DNA of 64,000 nucleotides from an uncultured Granulosicoccus sp. (GCA_937924505.1 CALDSR010000019.1:16130-80129), one strand, 5' to 3'. Counted from the first letter of the stretch, positions 9,490 through 18,837 are shown. Translations and numbers: made by a program. Notes: a model not told the origin generated them from the sequence alone.

Positions 9490-9836
9490 GGACGCTGACC
9501 CCCCGGGTAGGGCATGACAACCATCATCTTGGCAACGTGATTACTTCGATTTTCCAGCAATCTTTCTTCGCCCGCTGCGATAGTGCAACTGTCCATTGAA
9601 CCCAAGGTGGTCACCTCGCCATCAATTGTTATTGTCATTTCGCCTTCAATGACCACATACACTTTTTCAAACGGTGTCGCGTCCGGACCAGCCCCACCCC
9701 CGGGAAGAAACTGTGAATAACCGACCCATTGATTTTCAGGCCCACCGTCTTCAAAACCTTGCAGGCGCAGTCCTGTAACCCCCCAATGATTGGGCGCTTC
9801 ATACTGCTGCGCATCACTGAAACGTTTGACTTGCAT
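9486..9836 (-). CDS. small cupin-domain protein
   Basis: A 116-residue single cupin barrel with the pattern FEKVYVVIEGEMTITIDGE followed by a second half around ERLLENRSNHVAKMMVV. The first cupin motif lacks the usual two-histidine pattern, so metal binding is uncertain. It is wedged between the cyclase and SDR genes with overlaps at both ends (TGATG and ATGA), so it belongs to the catabolic operon. It could be an isomerase, lyase or small sensor subunit. Function is not assignable from sequence. Confidence 0.8.
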   Translation of the reverse strand: MQVKRFSDAQQYEAPNHWGVTGLRLQGFEDGGPENQWVGYSQFLPGGGAGPDATPFEKVYVVIEGEMTITIDGEVTTLGSMDSCTIAAGEERLLENRSNHVAKMMVVMPYPGGQRP

Positions 9837-10675
9837 CAGAAAGATTCTCCAGCTTCAATGCGATAAGCCTGTCCTTTGTCGATCATTGCGACCAGACGAA
9901 TGATGCAGCCATCGCCACGATCCCAATTCCACGGGAAAAACGAGAACGTGCAACGTTTGCCAGTGACTGCGTCCAGATCACCGCCAACGTTTTCAATGCC
10001 GAGAATGCCGTTGTTGAACAGTTTGTTGTGAACAGGCTCCCACTCCGGGAAGTCGTCTGCCCAATCACGGCCGCCGGACCATTCCTTATATTCAGCTTCG
10101 AGGTGTGGCAATATCGGGCCATTACGTTGCGGTCCAATGGCGGTTGCTAATGGGTGATCATTGGCTTGCGTGTCATGCCCAACCACCTTCACGCCTTTTT
10201 CAACTATCCAGTCGGCGGCAGAAGGGACGAGCCCGGGACAATAGGGGAAGTAATCACCATCGTCGTACACCTTGTGCCACCCGGTGTTGATGATAAGAAC
10301 ATCACCTTTGCGAATCGCGTGACCGCAGGCTTTCTCCAGGTCATCACCGGTAATTTGTTCCCATTTTTTCTTTGGTACTGATACCACCAAACCTGTACCA
10401 AAGAAATGCGGCAGCGGTACCTCGTCGATAAATGGAGTACCTTGTACAACATGGGCAGGCGCGTCTATATGTGTTGTGACATGCATGGTGGTTGTGATTG
10501 TCTGGCTAAGCACACCAGATTTCGCCATATAGTGTTTCCGTTCGATAGCAACATCTTTGAAGTACGGCCAATTGGGGCATTGATATCCGAATCGATGCGA
10601 CAGGTTGTAGAACTCGACACCCATGTCGTTGTTTAAATTCTCTTGAAAATCAATGCCTTTGATGTTCACAGTCAT
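9836..10675 (-). CDS. cyclase-family metal-dependent hydrolase (kynurenine formamidase-like)
   Basis: A 279-residue protein with the family metal motif HIDAPAH (H69, D71, H75). The fold covers kynurenine formamidase and other cyclic or linear amide/ester hydrolases. It is the first gene of the leftward operon, with a good ribosome site (AGGAGAAG) upstream, and faces the IclR gene across a 129-bp gap. As first enzyme of the unit it may open a lactone, lactam or amide to release an acid. The substrate is unknown. Confidence 0.87.
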   Translation of the reverse strand: MTVNIKGIDFQENLNNDMGVEFYNLSHRFGYQCPNWPYFKDVAIERKHYMAKSGVLSQTITTTMHVTTHIDAPAHVVQGTPFIDEVPLPHFFGTGLVVSVPKKKWEQITGDDLEKACGHAIRKGDVLIINTGWHKVYDDGDYFPYCPGLVPSAADWIVEKGVKVVGHDTQANDHPLATAIGPQRNGPILPHLEAEYKEWSGGRDWADDFPEWEPVHNKLFNNGILGIENVGGDLDAVTGKRCTFSFFPWNWDRGDGCIIRLVAMIDKGQAYRIEAGESF

Positions 10676-10710
10676 GCAGCTTCTCCTAAATTCCGCTTGT
10701 ATTTAGAGTG

Positions 10711-10729
10711 TGTATCGAGATACGATACA
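10711..10729. promoter_or_regulatory. 19-bp palindrome, candidate IclR operator
   Basis: Perfect inverted repeat TGTATCG-N5-CGATACA in the 129-bp gap between the divergent cyclase and IclR genes. It lies 35 bp from the cyclase start and 75 bp from the IclR start. The position fits a shared operator that controls both arms and the regulator itself. That IclR binds it is inference. Confidence 0.6.
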
Positions 10730-10804
10730 ACTGTACCGTTTATGCGTCAAGCATTGATCCGTAACTGAATGGGCGATAATTTAGTGCCACAACACTCCTG
10801 AAAA

Positions 10805-11575
10805 ATGAATAAAGAAATAAATCCAGAAACGCAGCGCGAAACGAATTCAGGTATTCAGGTTATATCCCGAGCAGCGTCAATACTTCGCACGATCAAGGAG
10901 CAAAACAACGGCATGAGTCTTGGGCAGATTGCCGAAAAAATCGACCTGCCTCGATCAACTGTTCAACGAATTGTTTCAGCGTTGGAGATAGAACGGTTGC
11001 TTATATCATCGTCAAATGGCGGTGGGATTCGACTCGGGCCAGAACTGCTTTCACTCGGGGTAGCGACTCATTACAATGTTGTCGAGCGTTGTCGTCCACA
11101 TTTGGAGACGCTAATGCAACGAACCGGTGAAACCGTTGATTTGTCGGTTTTGCGCGGTAAACGTATGATATTTCTTGATCAGATTCAGGGTACGGCCCGT
11201 CTACGAACCATTTCTTCCATAGGAGAAGAATTCCCGGTAACCACAACCGCCAATGGCCGAGCGTGTTTGGCGCAAATGAGTACTGAACACGCTAAAAGAC
11301 TGGCCAGCGAAGAATGGCAAGAGTTTGGCATCAACGGTAACTGGTCAGAGTTGAAAAAGATGCTGAGCGAAATAGAAAAAAATAATATTGCGTTTGATCT
11401 TAATGACCATACCAGCGGAATTTCCGCAGTCGGCTTCGCATTCATGAATTCCGCGCAGGAATTACACGCCATATCCGTTCCAATTCCATCATCGCGCTAT
11501 TCGGAAAAATGCGAGGATGTTATCGAGGCTCTGAAGGAGGTTCGAGCCGCTGTTCTACATGATCTTGCTTCATGA
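10805..11575 (+). CDS. IclR family transcriptional regulator
   Basis: A 256-residue regulator. The N-terminal winged helix-turn-helix is at about residues 38-61 (SLGQIAEKIDLPRSTVQRIV), followed by the IclR effector domain with the usual GETVDLSVLRG and TANGRACLA stretches. It is divergent from the cyclase operon and is followed 55 bp later by the TAXI-TRAP genes in the same direction. It probably senses an acid intermediate and controls both arms through the palindrome at 10711-10729. Confidence 0.92.
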   Translation: MNKEINPETQRETNSGIQVISRAASILRTIKEQNNGMSLGQIAEKIDLPRSTVQRIVSALEIERLLISSSNGGGIRLGPELLSLGVATHYNVVERCRPHLETLMQRTGETVDLSVLRGKRMIFLDQIQGTARLRTISSIGEEFPVTTTANGRACLAQMSTEHAKRLASEEWQEFGINGNWSELKKMLSEIEKNNIAFDLNDHTSGISAVGFAFMNSAQELHAISVPIPSSRYSEKCEDVIEALKEVRAAVLHDLAS

Positions 11576-11630
11576 ATTAATAAAAAATCAATTGCTTTTA
11601 TGTAGTCAATACCGAAATGGGAGGAAGTAA

Positions 11631-12677
11631 ATGAAGTTATCAAAAACACTTATAACAGCGGGTATCGTTGGGGCGTTGTCGTTTAATGTACATGCCATCG
11701 AAAACCTGACCGGAGAAACCGCATCACCGGGCGGCTCTATTCACTTGTCGATGGTGCATTTGGCAGAAGCTGCTTCGGCAGCTGGCGTAGCCAATATTCA
11801 GGTGGCTGATGGTCAAACACTAACTAATTCGATTCAAAATGTCGCGGAGGGCAAAACCGATATTGCCGGCACTCCTTATATCCTGCCTTTTTTGTTGTCT
11901 AAAGGTCGGGGCCCGTATTCCAAGCTTGGTGAAGAAAAAGGTGCTGAACTCGCAGCGAATCTGCGCGCACTTTACCCGGTTACACTTGGTATCTTTGCGC
12001 TTTATGCCTTCGATTCGAAAGGTCTCAAAGGATGGGATGATCTGGAAGGCAGGTCGATTTACAACGGACCACCACGTGGCGCGGCGCTTTCTAACTCCCG
12101 AGCAATCATTCAACTGGCTGCCGGTCTCAAGGAAGGTGACGGTTATAAAGGTGTACAGGTGAACTGGGGGCAGGCTGTAAAAACCATTACTGATGGCTCG
12201 GCCGATGCAGTCGTACTGCCTATCTTGTTTCCCGACAGTCGGATAACGCAATCCCTGGCCTCCGGCAACATGACGGTATGGTCGATTCCGAAAGAAAAAT
12301 GGGACTCCGAACCATTTCAGAAGTATTTGCGCGCACCAGGTTCTGCGCCGTTTACGCTCGATGCAGCTGAGGCTGACTTGGGTGAGGGGGTAACGCTAAA
12401 AACGGAAGATGGTACCTTCAGAGGTTTGGCGACAATTGGTGGCGATATTGTTAACAAAAATATGCCCTTTGACTTGGCAAAAGCACTGACCAAAGCCCAT
12501 ATCGATACACTTGATCAGCTGATGGAAAAGGCGCCTTTTGCACGATATGCGGGATACGGTGTTGTCGATTCCGTCAAATCCGGAATGTGTGGGCCCAACC
12601 CGTTGAAATACCATGAAGGCGCGGTTGCCGCGTGGGAAGAGGCTGGTTACACGATAGACGAGTGTGCGAAACCCTGA
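11631..12677 (+). CDS. TAXI-family TRAP transporter solute-binding protein
   Basis: A 348-residue periplasmic protein with an N-terminal Sec signal (MKLSKTLITAGIVGALS, cleavage near VHAIE). It shows TAXI-type features: SPGGSIHLSMVHLAEA near the start of the mature protein, then a region reading as repeated lookups of a bound anion. A strong ribosome site (GGGAGGAAG) precedes the ATG. It delivers solute to the fused permease encoded next, from which it is separated by a hairpin at 12711-12740. Likely co-regulated with iclR. Confidence 0.88.
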   Translation: MKLSKTLITAGIVGALSFNVHAIENLTGETASPGGSIHLSMVHLAEAASAAGVANIQVADGQTLTNSIQNVAEGKTDIAGTPYILPFLLSKGRGPYSKLGEEKGAELAANLRALYPVTLGIFALYAFDSKGLKGWDDLEGRSIYNGPPRGAALSNSRAIIQLAAGLKEGDGYKGVQVNWGQAVKTITDGSADAVVLPILFPDSRITQSLASGNMTVWSIPKEKWDSEPFQKYLRAPGSAPFTLDAAEADLGEGVTLKTEDGTFRGLATIGGDIVNKNMPFDLAKALTKAHIDTLDQLMEKAPFARYAGYGVVDSVKSGMCGPNPLKYHEGAVAAWEEAGYTIDECAKP

Positions 12678-12710
12678 GCCGTTACTGTCTTAACTGTGCT
12701 GGATAACAAT

Positions 12711-12740
12711 CGCGGTCGTTACTAACAATGAACGACCGCG
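12711..12740 (+). terminator. hairpin between TAXI binding-protein and permease genes (attenuator or mRNA stabiliser)
   Basis: Perfect 10-bp arms, CGCGGTCGTT and AACGACCGCG, enclose a 10-nt loop and are followed by CTTTCTT. The T-run is weak, so partial termination or 3' protection of the binding-protein message is more likely than full termination. The permease gene starts 36 bp downstream. Confidence 0.65.
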
Positions 12741-12775
12741 CTTTCTTAACGTAGGCAGGTGGCTGGGGTCTGTTA

Positions 12776-15139
12776 ATGTCAAACGAATCACCGGCGCGCG
12801 AAAGGCCCGTCGATCTTGGCGAGAAAATAGTCTATTGGCTGGCATTAGCCTTGGTCATCGTTGGTCTATTAAATGCCATGCCAGGTATTCCTGGCATCGA
12901 CAGTCTGTTTTCCGGGTTATTCGGTTTTAAAGACTTTTCAATTCGAAAATACCCATACGAATATTTTTATCCCATCGCTTTTTCGGTGATGATGATCATC
13001 GTCGCCTTGAAACATTCCCTGTGGCGAGAACTCGCCAATAGATCGCCGAGCCTTCGTCGCTGGGGTTTGTTTCTGGATATTGCCCTCGTAATTGCTGCTG
13101 TCTCGATATCAATAACCTATATGGTTGAAATCGAGGCAGTTTGTCTGATCGATCAGGTGACCGGCGAACGTGCTGAATTAATTGCCAAAAGCCTGGCTGA
13201 CGAGAGGCAGTTTGCAGAAGACTTTGGTTTGCCAATTCCAGATTCAGTAGAGGATCCGCAATGCATCAACACGACGGGTGCCTGGCTTGCGGCAATTATA
13301 TTTCTGTCTGTCGCAATATTCCTTGCATATAACGTAAAAGTGTGGGGGTTGCCACTCGTTATCGTGGCTATTGCTGTTGCCGTGTATACAGTCGCAACCG
13401 TACTGGTCTGGTACGTTTATGGACCAGATGACATCAACAAATACCTGATGACAAAGATGGGCGGCGAACCTCGTCTGCTTTCTGATGGGCGTCCGCGACT
13501 GCATGATTCTCTAGTAAACAATGCATCTGGTCTGCTTGGTCGGTTCATGGATATCATTTTGAACACCGTTTTTCCGTATATCGTTTTGGGTGGGTTGTTT
13601 GGTGCGTCAGCGGGTGGACGTTCACTGATCAAGCTTGCATTTCTTTGGACGCGCAAATTGCGTGGCGGACCGGCGCACGCGGCTATTATTTCGTCAGCCA
13701 TGTTCGGCACCATTTCTGGAGGCCCAGTCGTCAATGTCCTGTCTACTGGCGTGCTGACCATCCCAATGATGATCAAGCGAGGTTTTTCCAAAACCTTCGC
13801 TGGTGGCATGGAGGCGGCTGCCTCGTCGGGTGGTTCCATCATGCCACCGGTAATGGGAGTAGCGGCGTTTGTGCTGGCTGCACTGACTGCCGTTCCCTAT
13901 CGCGAAGTTATCATTGCCGCTGCAATCCCCGCGATCGCCTATTTTTTCTGTATGTTTTTATCGGCTGTCTTCCAATCCAGAAAGCAGGGTATAGAAGCAA
14001 TTGGTGAAGTCACAGAATCCATGATGCTATCGCGTACCGATAAGCTTAATCTGGTCATGATTTTCGGACCGATACTGCTGATTCTGTTTCTCCTGCTTAC
14101 TCCCAAAGAAGCGGTTGGTTGTGGATTTATTGCATCGTTGTTTGGCGTCGAGACAACGGGCGCGGGTAGCAGTTGCCTGGCGACTGACTTGCCTTGGTTT
14201 TTGGAGCTGGTACAAAATTCCGCAGGGGATGCTGGTAGTGCCGGTTGGTGGGCAGTATTTCTACTGTGCTTCCTGTTGTTTCTCGATAAGGATGTTCGTA
14301 AGCAACCTGGTCGATTGCTTGACGCGCTCTCAGGTTCTGGTGTGTTGATATCAACGCTCTACCTGATGTTTCTTGCCGTGTCGATAATCGACTTCTGCCT
14401 TAATTTTACCGGGCTGTCAGATTTTATTGCCCTGGACATACTCGGCTGGCTGCGATCCCTCGATCTCGGTGGTAGTGGTTCTGGTGTGTTTCAATTCCTT
14501 GCTCTGCTGACGACCATGACCTTGGCCGTATTGCTCGGCATGGGCATGCCAGCGGTCCCTGCTTATATCAACGTTGCGTTGTTGATGGGGCCAGTACTGG
14601 CAGGATTAGGTCTTTCCATATTTGCCGCGCATATGTTCATTTTCTATTTTGCGGTCGCTTCCGCGATAACACCACCGGTCGCGATCGCTGCGTTTACCGC
14701 CGCGACAATTACAAAAGCCGAGCCGATGGCAACTGCGTTCTCGGCGGTGCGATCGGGTATTGTCATGTTCATCATTCCGTTTGTGTTCGCGTTCTACCCG
14801 GAATTGCTTCTGATAAAGGCAGCGGTACTGGACCCTGGGGCATTGGCTTCTGCAGAGCAGTATTTGCCTGGCTACGACGGCGAACGACACTATGGTGCGT
14901 TATTGTGGTTGTTGCTGCGTCTGATGGCAGCATTGTATTTGGTTGCCAGCGCGTTGGCTGGATTTGATCGCAAGTTGCTTGGCGTTTCAGAAATAGCGAT
15001 TCGTTTAGGTTTGGCTTTGCTAATACTGTTTAAACCTGCTGAGATACATGTCGTTGCTTTGCTCCTCGCGGTCAGCCTGTTGGGTTATCACTACGCTAAA
15101 AACAAAACCATTGTCAGCATGACGCAGCGTATTTCCTGA
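12776..15139 (+). CDS. TRAP transporter fused permease (TAXI type, 4TM + 12TM)
   Basis: A 787-residue membrane protein that joins the small (DctQ-like) and large (DctM-like) TRAP subunits. The conserved large-subunit stretches GGPAHAAIISSAMFGTISG, ASSGGSIMPPVMGVAAFV and the late GMGMPAVPAYINVALL and ASAITPPVAIAAFTAA are present. The N-terminal part has a hydrophilic excursion around residues 118-160 between early helices. It is an ion-driven, ATP-independent importer working with the preceding TAXI protein. Confidence 0.92.
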   Translation: MSNESPARERPVDLGEKIVYWLALALVIVGLLNAMPGIPGIDSLFSGLFGFKDFSIRKYPYEYFYPIAFSVMMIIVALKHSLWRELANRSPSLRRWGLFLDIALVIAAVSISITYMVEIEAVCLIDQVTGERAELIAKSLADERQFAEDFGLPIPDSVEDPQCINTTGAWLAAIIFLSVAIFLAYNVKVWGLPLVIVAIAVAVYTVATVLVWYVYGPDDINKYLMTKMGGEPRLLSDGRPRLHDSLVNNASGLLGRFMDIILNTVFPYIVLGGLFGASAGGRSLIKLAFLWTRKLRGGPAHAAIISSAMFGTISGGPVVNVLSTGVLTIPMMIKRGFSKTFAGGMEAAASSGGSIMPPVMGVAAFVLAALTAVPYREVIIAAAIPAIAYFFCMFLSAVFQSRKQGIEAIGEVTESMMLSRTDKLNLVMIFGPILLILFLLLTPKEAVGCGFIASLFGVETTGAGSSCLATDLPWFLELVQNSAGDAGSAGWWAVFLLCFLLFLDKDVRKQPGRLLDALSGSGVLISTLYLMFLAVSIIDFCLNFTGLSDFIALDILGWLRSLDLGGSGSGVFQFLALLTTMTLAVLLGMGMPAVPAYINVALLMGPVLAGLGLSIFAAHMFIFYFAVASAITPPVAIAAFTAATITKAEPMATAFSAVRSGIVMFIIPFVFAFYPELLLIKAAVLDPGALASAEQYLPGYDGERHYGALLWLLLRLMAALYLVASALAGFDRKLLGVSEIAIRLGLALLILFKPAEIHVVALLLAVSLLGYHYAKNKTIVSMTQRIS

Positions 15140-15184
15140 GGCGACGTGTTTCTTTACAATACGTGTTAAAGGGATGGTCTATAT

Positions 15185-16801
15185 ATGAATGTTCTATGGA
15201 TTATGGCTGACCAGCTACGCTGGGATTATCTTAGTTGTTATGGTGCAACGCATATAGACACCCCGAATATCGACTGGATATCGTCACAAGGAATGCGCTT
15301 CAATCGAGCCTACGTTCAAAGCCCTATATGTGGGCCGAGTCGCATGAGTTTTTACACTGGTCGATATGTTCGTAGTCATGGATCCACCTGGAATGGCTTT
15401 CCACTACGAGTCGGTGAACCCACCTTGGGGGAACATCTTCGAGACCTGAATGTCAAATGCTCTCTCGTGGGCAAAACTCATATGACGCCTGATTATGATG
15501 GCATGCAGCGACTGGGAATCGAACCGGAAAGCACCATTGGCGCTTTGCTGAGTGAGTGTGGATTTGATGTCTTTATTCGCGATGATGGTACCAATGCGAC
15601 TATATATCCCGGCCGACATGGCGAGGACTACGATCAGTACTTGCGTGATCATGGCATGCGTGGTGAAAATCCCTGGGAAGAATGGGCTAACAGCGCAATA
15701 GGCCCGGACGGAGAAATACTCTCAGGCTGGATGCTTGAAAACGCTCCATTTGCAGCACGAGTGCCGAAAGAGCATTCCGAAACGGCTTGGTTGACAACCC
15801 GCGGTATCGAGTATATCGACGCCCAAAAGGATCAACCATGGTTATGCCACCTTAGTTACATCAAACCCCATTGGCCGTACCTTGCTCCTGCTCCGTATAA
15901 TGACATGTACTCGGCTAGCGACTTGCCAAGGGTTAACCGCACTGACGAAGAACGCCAGATTGACCATCCATTGATGCGGGCATGGATGGATATGCGTGTC
16001 AGTCACAGTTTTTCACGTGATCATATTCGTGACGTGGTTGCACCGGTATACATGGGATTGATTAAAGAACTTGACGATCAGCTTGGGCGTCTATTCGGCT
16101 TTCTTAAAGATACCGGTCGGTTGGACGACACGATGATCGTGTTTTGCTCAGATCATGGAGACAATATGGGCGACCATTGGTTGGGCGAAAAAGATTTATT
16201 TCACGATTGCTCTGCGCGTGTGCCTTTGTTGGTTTACGATCCGCGCGCTGAAGCAGACACGACTCGGGGTACTGTTTGTAACAAGTTGGTAGAGGGCATT
16301 GATTTAGCACCTACGTTTTTCAGCTACTTTGGAGGAACGAGCAAACCGCATATTTTTGAGGGCCGTTCCTTGGAACCGTTATTACACAAACGCGATTCGG
16401 AGTGGCGCAGCTACTGTGTTTCGGAATATGACTACTCAACCAGAGACGCTCGGCGTGCAGTAGGGGTTGATCAAAACGATGCCCGATTGGTGATGATTTT
16501 CGATGGACGTTGGAAGTATGTGCATGTCGAGCACATGCGCCCCTTGCTCTACGATCTTGAAACGGATCCAGATGAAGTAGTCGATCTGTCCAAGGATCCT
16601 GCGTTCGCCGATCAGTTATTGCGGTTAAAAGATTTACATTTTGAATGGACGCGCCAGCATCACAATCGTATTACTCGCAGTGCAGAAATAGTTGAAATCA
16701 TGACCGATGGCAAAGAACCCCCTGGTATCCTGATAGGGTATGCGAACAAGGACGAACTAGAGCGGGACGGATGTTCCTTGCCAGGTCATGCAGATTGCTA
16801 A
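15185..16801 (+). CDS. sulfatase-family hydrolase (arylsulfatase / phosphonate monoester hydrolase-like)
   Basis: A 538-residue member of the alkaline phosphatase superfamily. The formylglycine motif C-x-P-x-R is C49-G-P51-S-R53, and the metal ligands are visible at MADQ (D9) and in FCSDHGDNMGDH. The cysteine form needs oxidation to formylglycine by a maturase that is not encoded in this window. There is no clear signal peptide, so it should act in the cytoplasm after import. It is last in the IclR-TAXI-TRAP unit, 45 bp after the permease, suggesting that the imported solute is a sulfate or phosphonate ester. The exact activity is unresolved. Confidence 0.87.
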   Translation: MNVLWIMADQLRWDYLSCYGATHIDTPNIDWISSQGMRFNRAYVQSPICGPSRMSFYTGRYVRSHGSTWNGFPLRVGEPTLGEHLRDLNVKCSLVGKTHMTPDYDGMQRLGIEPESTIGALLSECGFDVFIRDDGTNATIYPGRHGEDYDQYLRDHGMRGENPWEEWANSAIGPDGEILSGWMLENAPFAARVPKEHSETAWLTTRGIEYIDAQKDQPWLCHLSYIKPHWPYLAPAPYNDMYSASDLPRVNRTDEERQIDHPLMRAWMDMRVSHSFSRDHIRDVVAPVYMGLIKELDDQLGRLFGFLKDTGRLDDTMIVFCSDHGDNMGDHWLGEKDLFHDCSARVPLLVYDPRAEADTTRGTVCNKLVEGIDLAPTFFSYFGGTSKPHIFEGRSLEPLLHKRDSEWRSYCVSEYDYSTRDARRAVGVDQNDARLVMIFDGRWKYVHVEHMRPLLYDLETDPDEVVDLSKDPAFADQLLRLKDLHFEWTRQHHNRITRSAEIVEIMTDGKEPPGILIGYANKDELERDGCSLPGHADC

Positions 16802-16866
16802 AACGATTCCTTTGCCATTCCAATGATGTGCTTCGGCTTGGTTATCAGGACAGATTAAAAAAAGAT

Positions 16867-18594
16867 CTAGTGACGAAGCCACGCGGGCGTTGTGGCGGTG
16901 TGTGATCCGGTGCAGGCGGCTTCGACACAAGCGGCCAGTGTGCCAAAGTGAATGCCACGCTGAACAAGTGCTGGTCCGTAGTGAGCGTACTTGCCGGAAT
17001 TGGTCATCAGGACCTTTGCATCGGGCGGAATTAGCGGGTCCGTAATCATGCACCAGCAGGTATCTGTAATAAACTTCACGCCAAATGTTTTCAGCGTCTC
17101 GATACTGCCCGTTTTATTGGCTTTTTCATAAACTGCACGTCCGAGCGTTACCATCATCGTGACGTCGTGGTCCTTGCTTCGACCCTCGCAAAGCGCTGCC
17201 AGCTTGACACATTCTGCAACTGAAAAATGCGGATTTCCAAGGCAGACCACGTCTACTTCTGGGTCCTCGGCAGTGTTCAGCTCGTGATAACTGCTTAGTA
17301 GGTCGTTCTTAGTTACCGTTAGCGAGTTGTCAAGGAGCCCACTGTTTTTACAATAATCCATAGCCCCGTCAGCCTCGGGGGTTATCCCCTGCATATGAAA
17401 CATGCTGGATGAGCCGGTGGTCGCGTAAGCGGCACTGAATGATTTTAAATCATCAGGATTTGGGCTTGTGTTGCTCAGGCCCGTGATCATCGGAATTTCA
17501 TTGCCCGCGTGCAATCCAATATAGTAGCCAAGCAAAGGCCATAACGATTCATCGGGAGCGTCGAGAATGTCTACATCGATGCAAACAGTAGGTTGTCTGC
17601 CTCGATCCAAATGACTGCCACTTGCGGGTGCTCTACCTGTGAGTGCAATAAACACGTCCAGAAAATCTGGGTACTTCTGCGTTCTGGCACCCAGAACACT
17701 GTTTGCAAACATCACCGCATTGGATTCCGCCCAAACAATCTGTTCACCAAAGCCGGGAGCGGTATCCAGAAGGTAGGGCGCGCAGGTGTAGCTTAGCTGT
17801 GCACCCATCTTCATGTAAATGTCCCCAAGGTCGCTGGCGGGTTGGCCGAGGGATTCACTGATACCCTGATTTCGCCAGTTACGCTGGTCAACCGATATGG
17901 CATTAAGCGTTGTCGGTATCGCGAATTTCGCCCCGCGTTTGTATAGTTCGGCTGCGAAGCGCAAGCTGGAAGGTCCATGGTATATACAAGCATCAATATG
18001 AGCCTGTGTTACATCAATAAGCGATCTGGCTCCCTGTATGTCTGCGATTTTGAGTAGAACACTCATTGCCAATGCAGCCGCTTCGCCATGTGATCCATCC
18101 AGAATATCCTGATCACGTTTGTTCAGTATCACGGATGAGTCAGTTGACACCGGTGACAGTAGCAGCTCATCTGCTTGAGTGATTTTAGATTGATCGAGAA
18201 ACAACTGATTTCCGCGGATGGTCGCGGTTGTTCCGTGGCGCAGCGCCGTAAAATCTTTACGGGTCAGCCGCAGTATCGGAATGCTACGCTGGAATAGCGA
18301 ATCGGCGACTAGCACACCAAGCGTTAATATGTCTTCGGCTTCCGAAAAAATTAATGCTGCAGGTGCGCAGTCATTGAGAATGAGTTCAAGCAGGGCGCCG
18401 CTGCCAGAGCACGATCCGCGACCATTGGGAATCGCGAGCACACAACCGGAAATATTGGTACCGAAAAGTGGGTGATGCTGATCAATGACCTCACCTGTGC
18501 CGGGATCGACACCACCCCAAAAACTGATGCCAGTATCCGACACGAGTAGCGGCGCGCTGGCTGAACCATTGACGAGTACGCGGCCTTCAATCAT
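16867..18594 (-). CDS. aconitase X, swivel and catalytic domains fused (AcnX; DUF126-DUF521)
   Basis: A 575-residue fusion. The N-terminal ~130 residues are the small swivel domain with PNGRGSCSGS (about 56-64). The remainder is the catalytic domain with YTCAPYLLD (iron-sulfur Cys region), the typical AESNAVMFANSVLGART stretch and a late Cys in CWCMITDP. Bacterial members dehydrate cis-3-hydroxy-L-proline, and archaeal ones act on mevalonate 5-phosphate. The gene stands alone, convergent with the sulfatase and divergent from a CoA-transferase. No proline-pathway partner is adjacent, so the substrate is open. Confidence 0.88.
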   Translation of the reverse strand: MIEGRVLVNGSASAPLLVSDTGISFWGGVDPGTGEVIDQHHPLFGTNISGCVLAIPNGRGSCSGSGALLELILNDCAPAALIFSEAEDILTLGVLVADSLFQRSIPILRLTRKDFTALRHGTTATIRGNQLFLDQSKITQADELLLSPVSTDSSVILNKRDQDILDGSHGEAAALAMSVLLKIADIQGARSLIDVTQAHIDACIYHGPSSLRFAAELYKRGAKFAIPTTLNAISVDQRNWRNQGISESLGQPASDLGDIYMKMGAQLSYTCAPYLLDTAPGFGEQIVWAESNAVMFANSVLGARTQKYPDFLDVFIALTGRAPASGSHLDRGRQPTVCIDVDILDAPDESLWPLLGYYIGLHAGNEIPMITGLSNTSPNPDDLKSFSAAYATTGSSSMFHMQGITPEADGAMDYCKNSGLLDNSLTVTKNDLLSSYHELNTAEDPEVDVVCLGNPHFSVAECVKLAALCEGRSKDHDVTMMVTLGRAVYEKANKTGSIETLKTFGVKFITDTCWCMITDPLIPPDAKVLMTNSGKYAHYGPALVQRGIHFGTLAACVEAACTGSHTATTPAWLRH

Positions 18595-18837
18595 CGCCTT
18601 GCCCGCAGTGTGTTGTGCATGTGGTGTCCGCCCGTCTCATCCGGCAATTGTACATTGGCTAATGCGAGGCAAAAAATCATCTGTGGATACTGGTAAGAAT
18701 TTGCCTATATCACAGCTAATCCGCTGGTAGCAGATACGGCCAGGCTCAGCGGCCGAGCAACTGTTTTATGAATTGAAATTCAGGTACTCTCTAAATTAGA
18801 ACTGCCAATCCAAAGAAAATGATCAGGATGGAATGCT

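Noticed and set aside
18740..18770. GC-rich inverted repeat near GGCTCAGCGGCCGAGC upstream of a CoA-transferase gene
   Set aside because: The stem is short and imperfect, has no T-run, and lies between divergent genes where a terminator is not expected.
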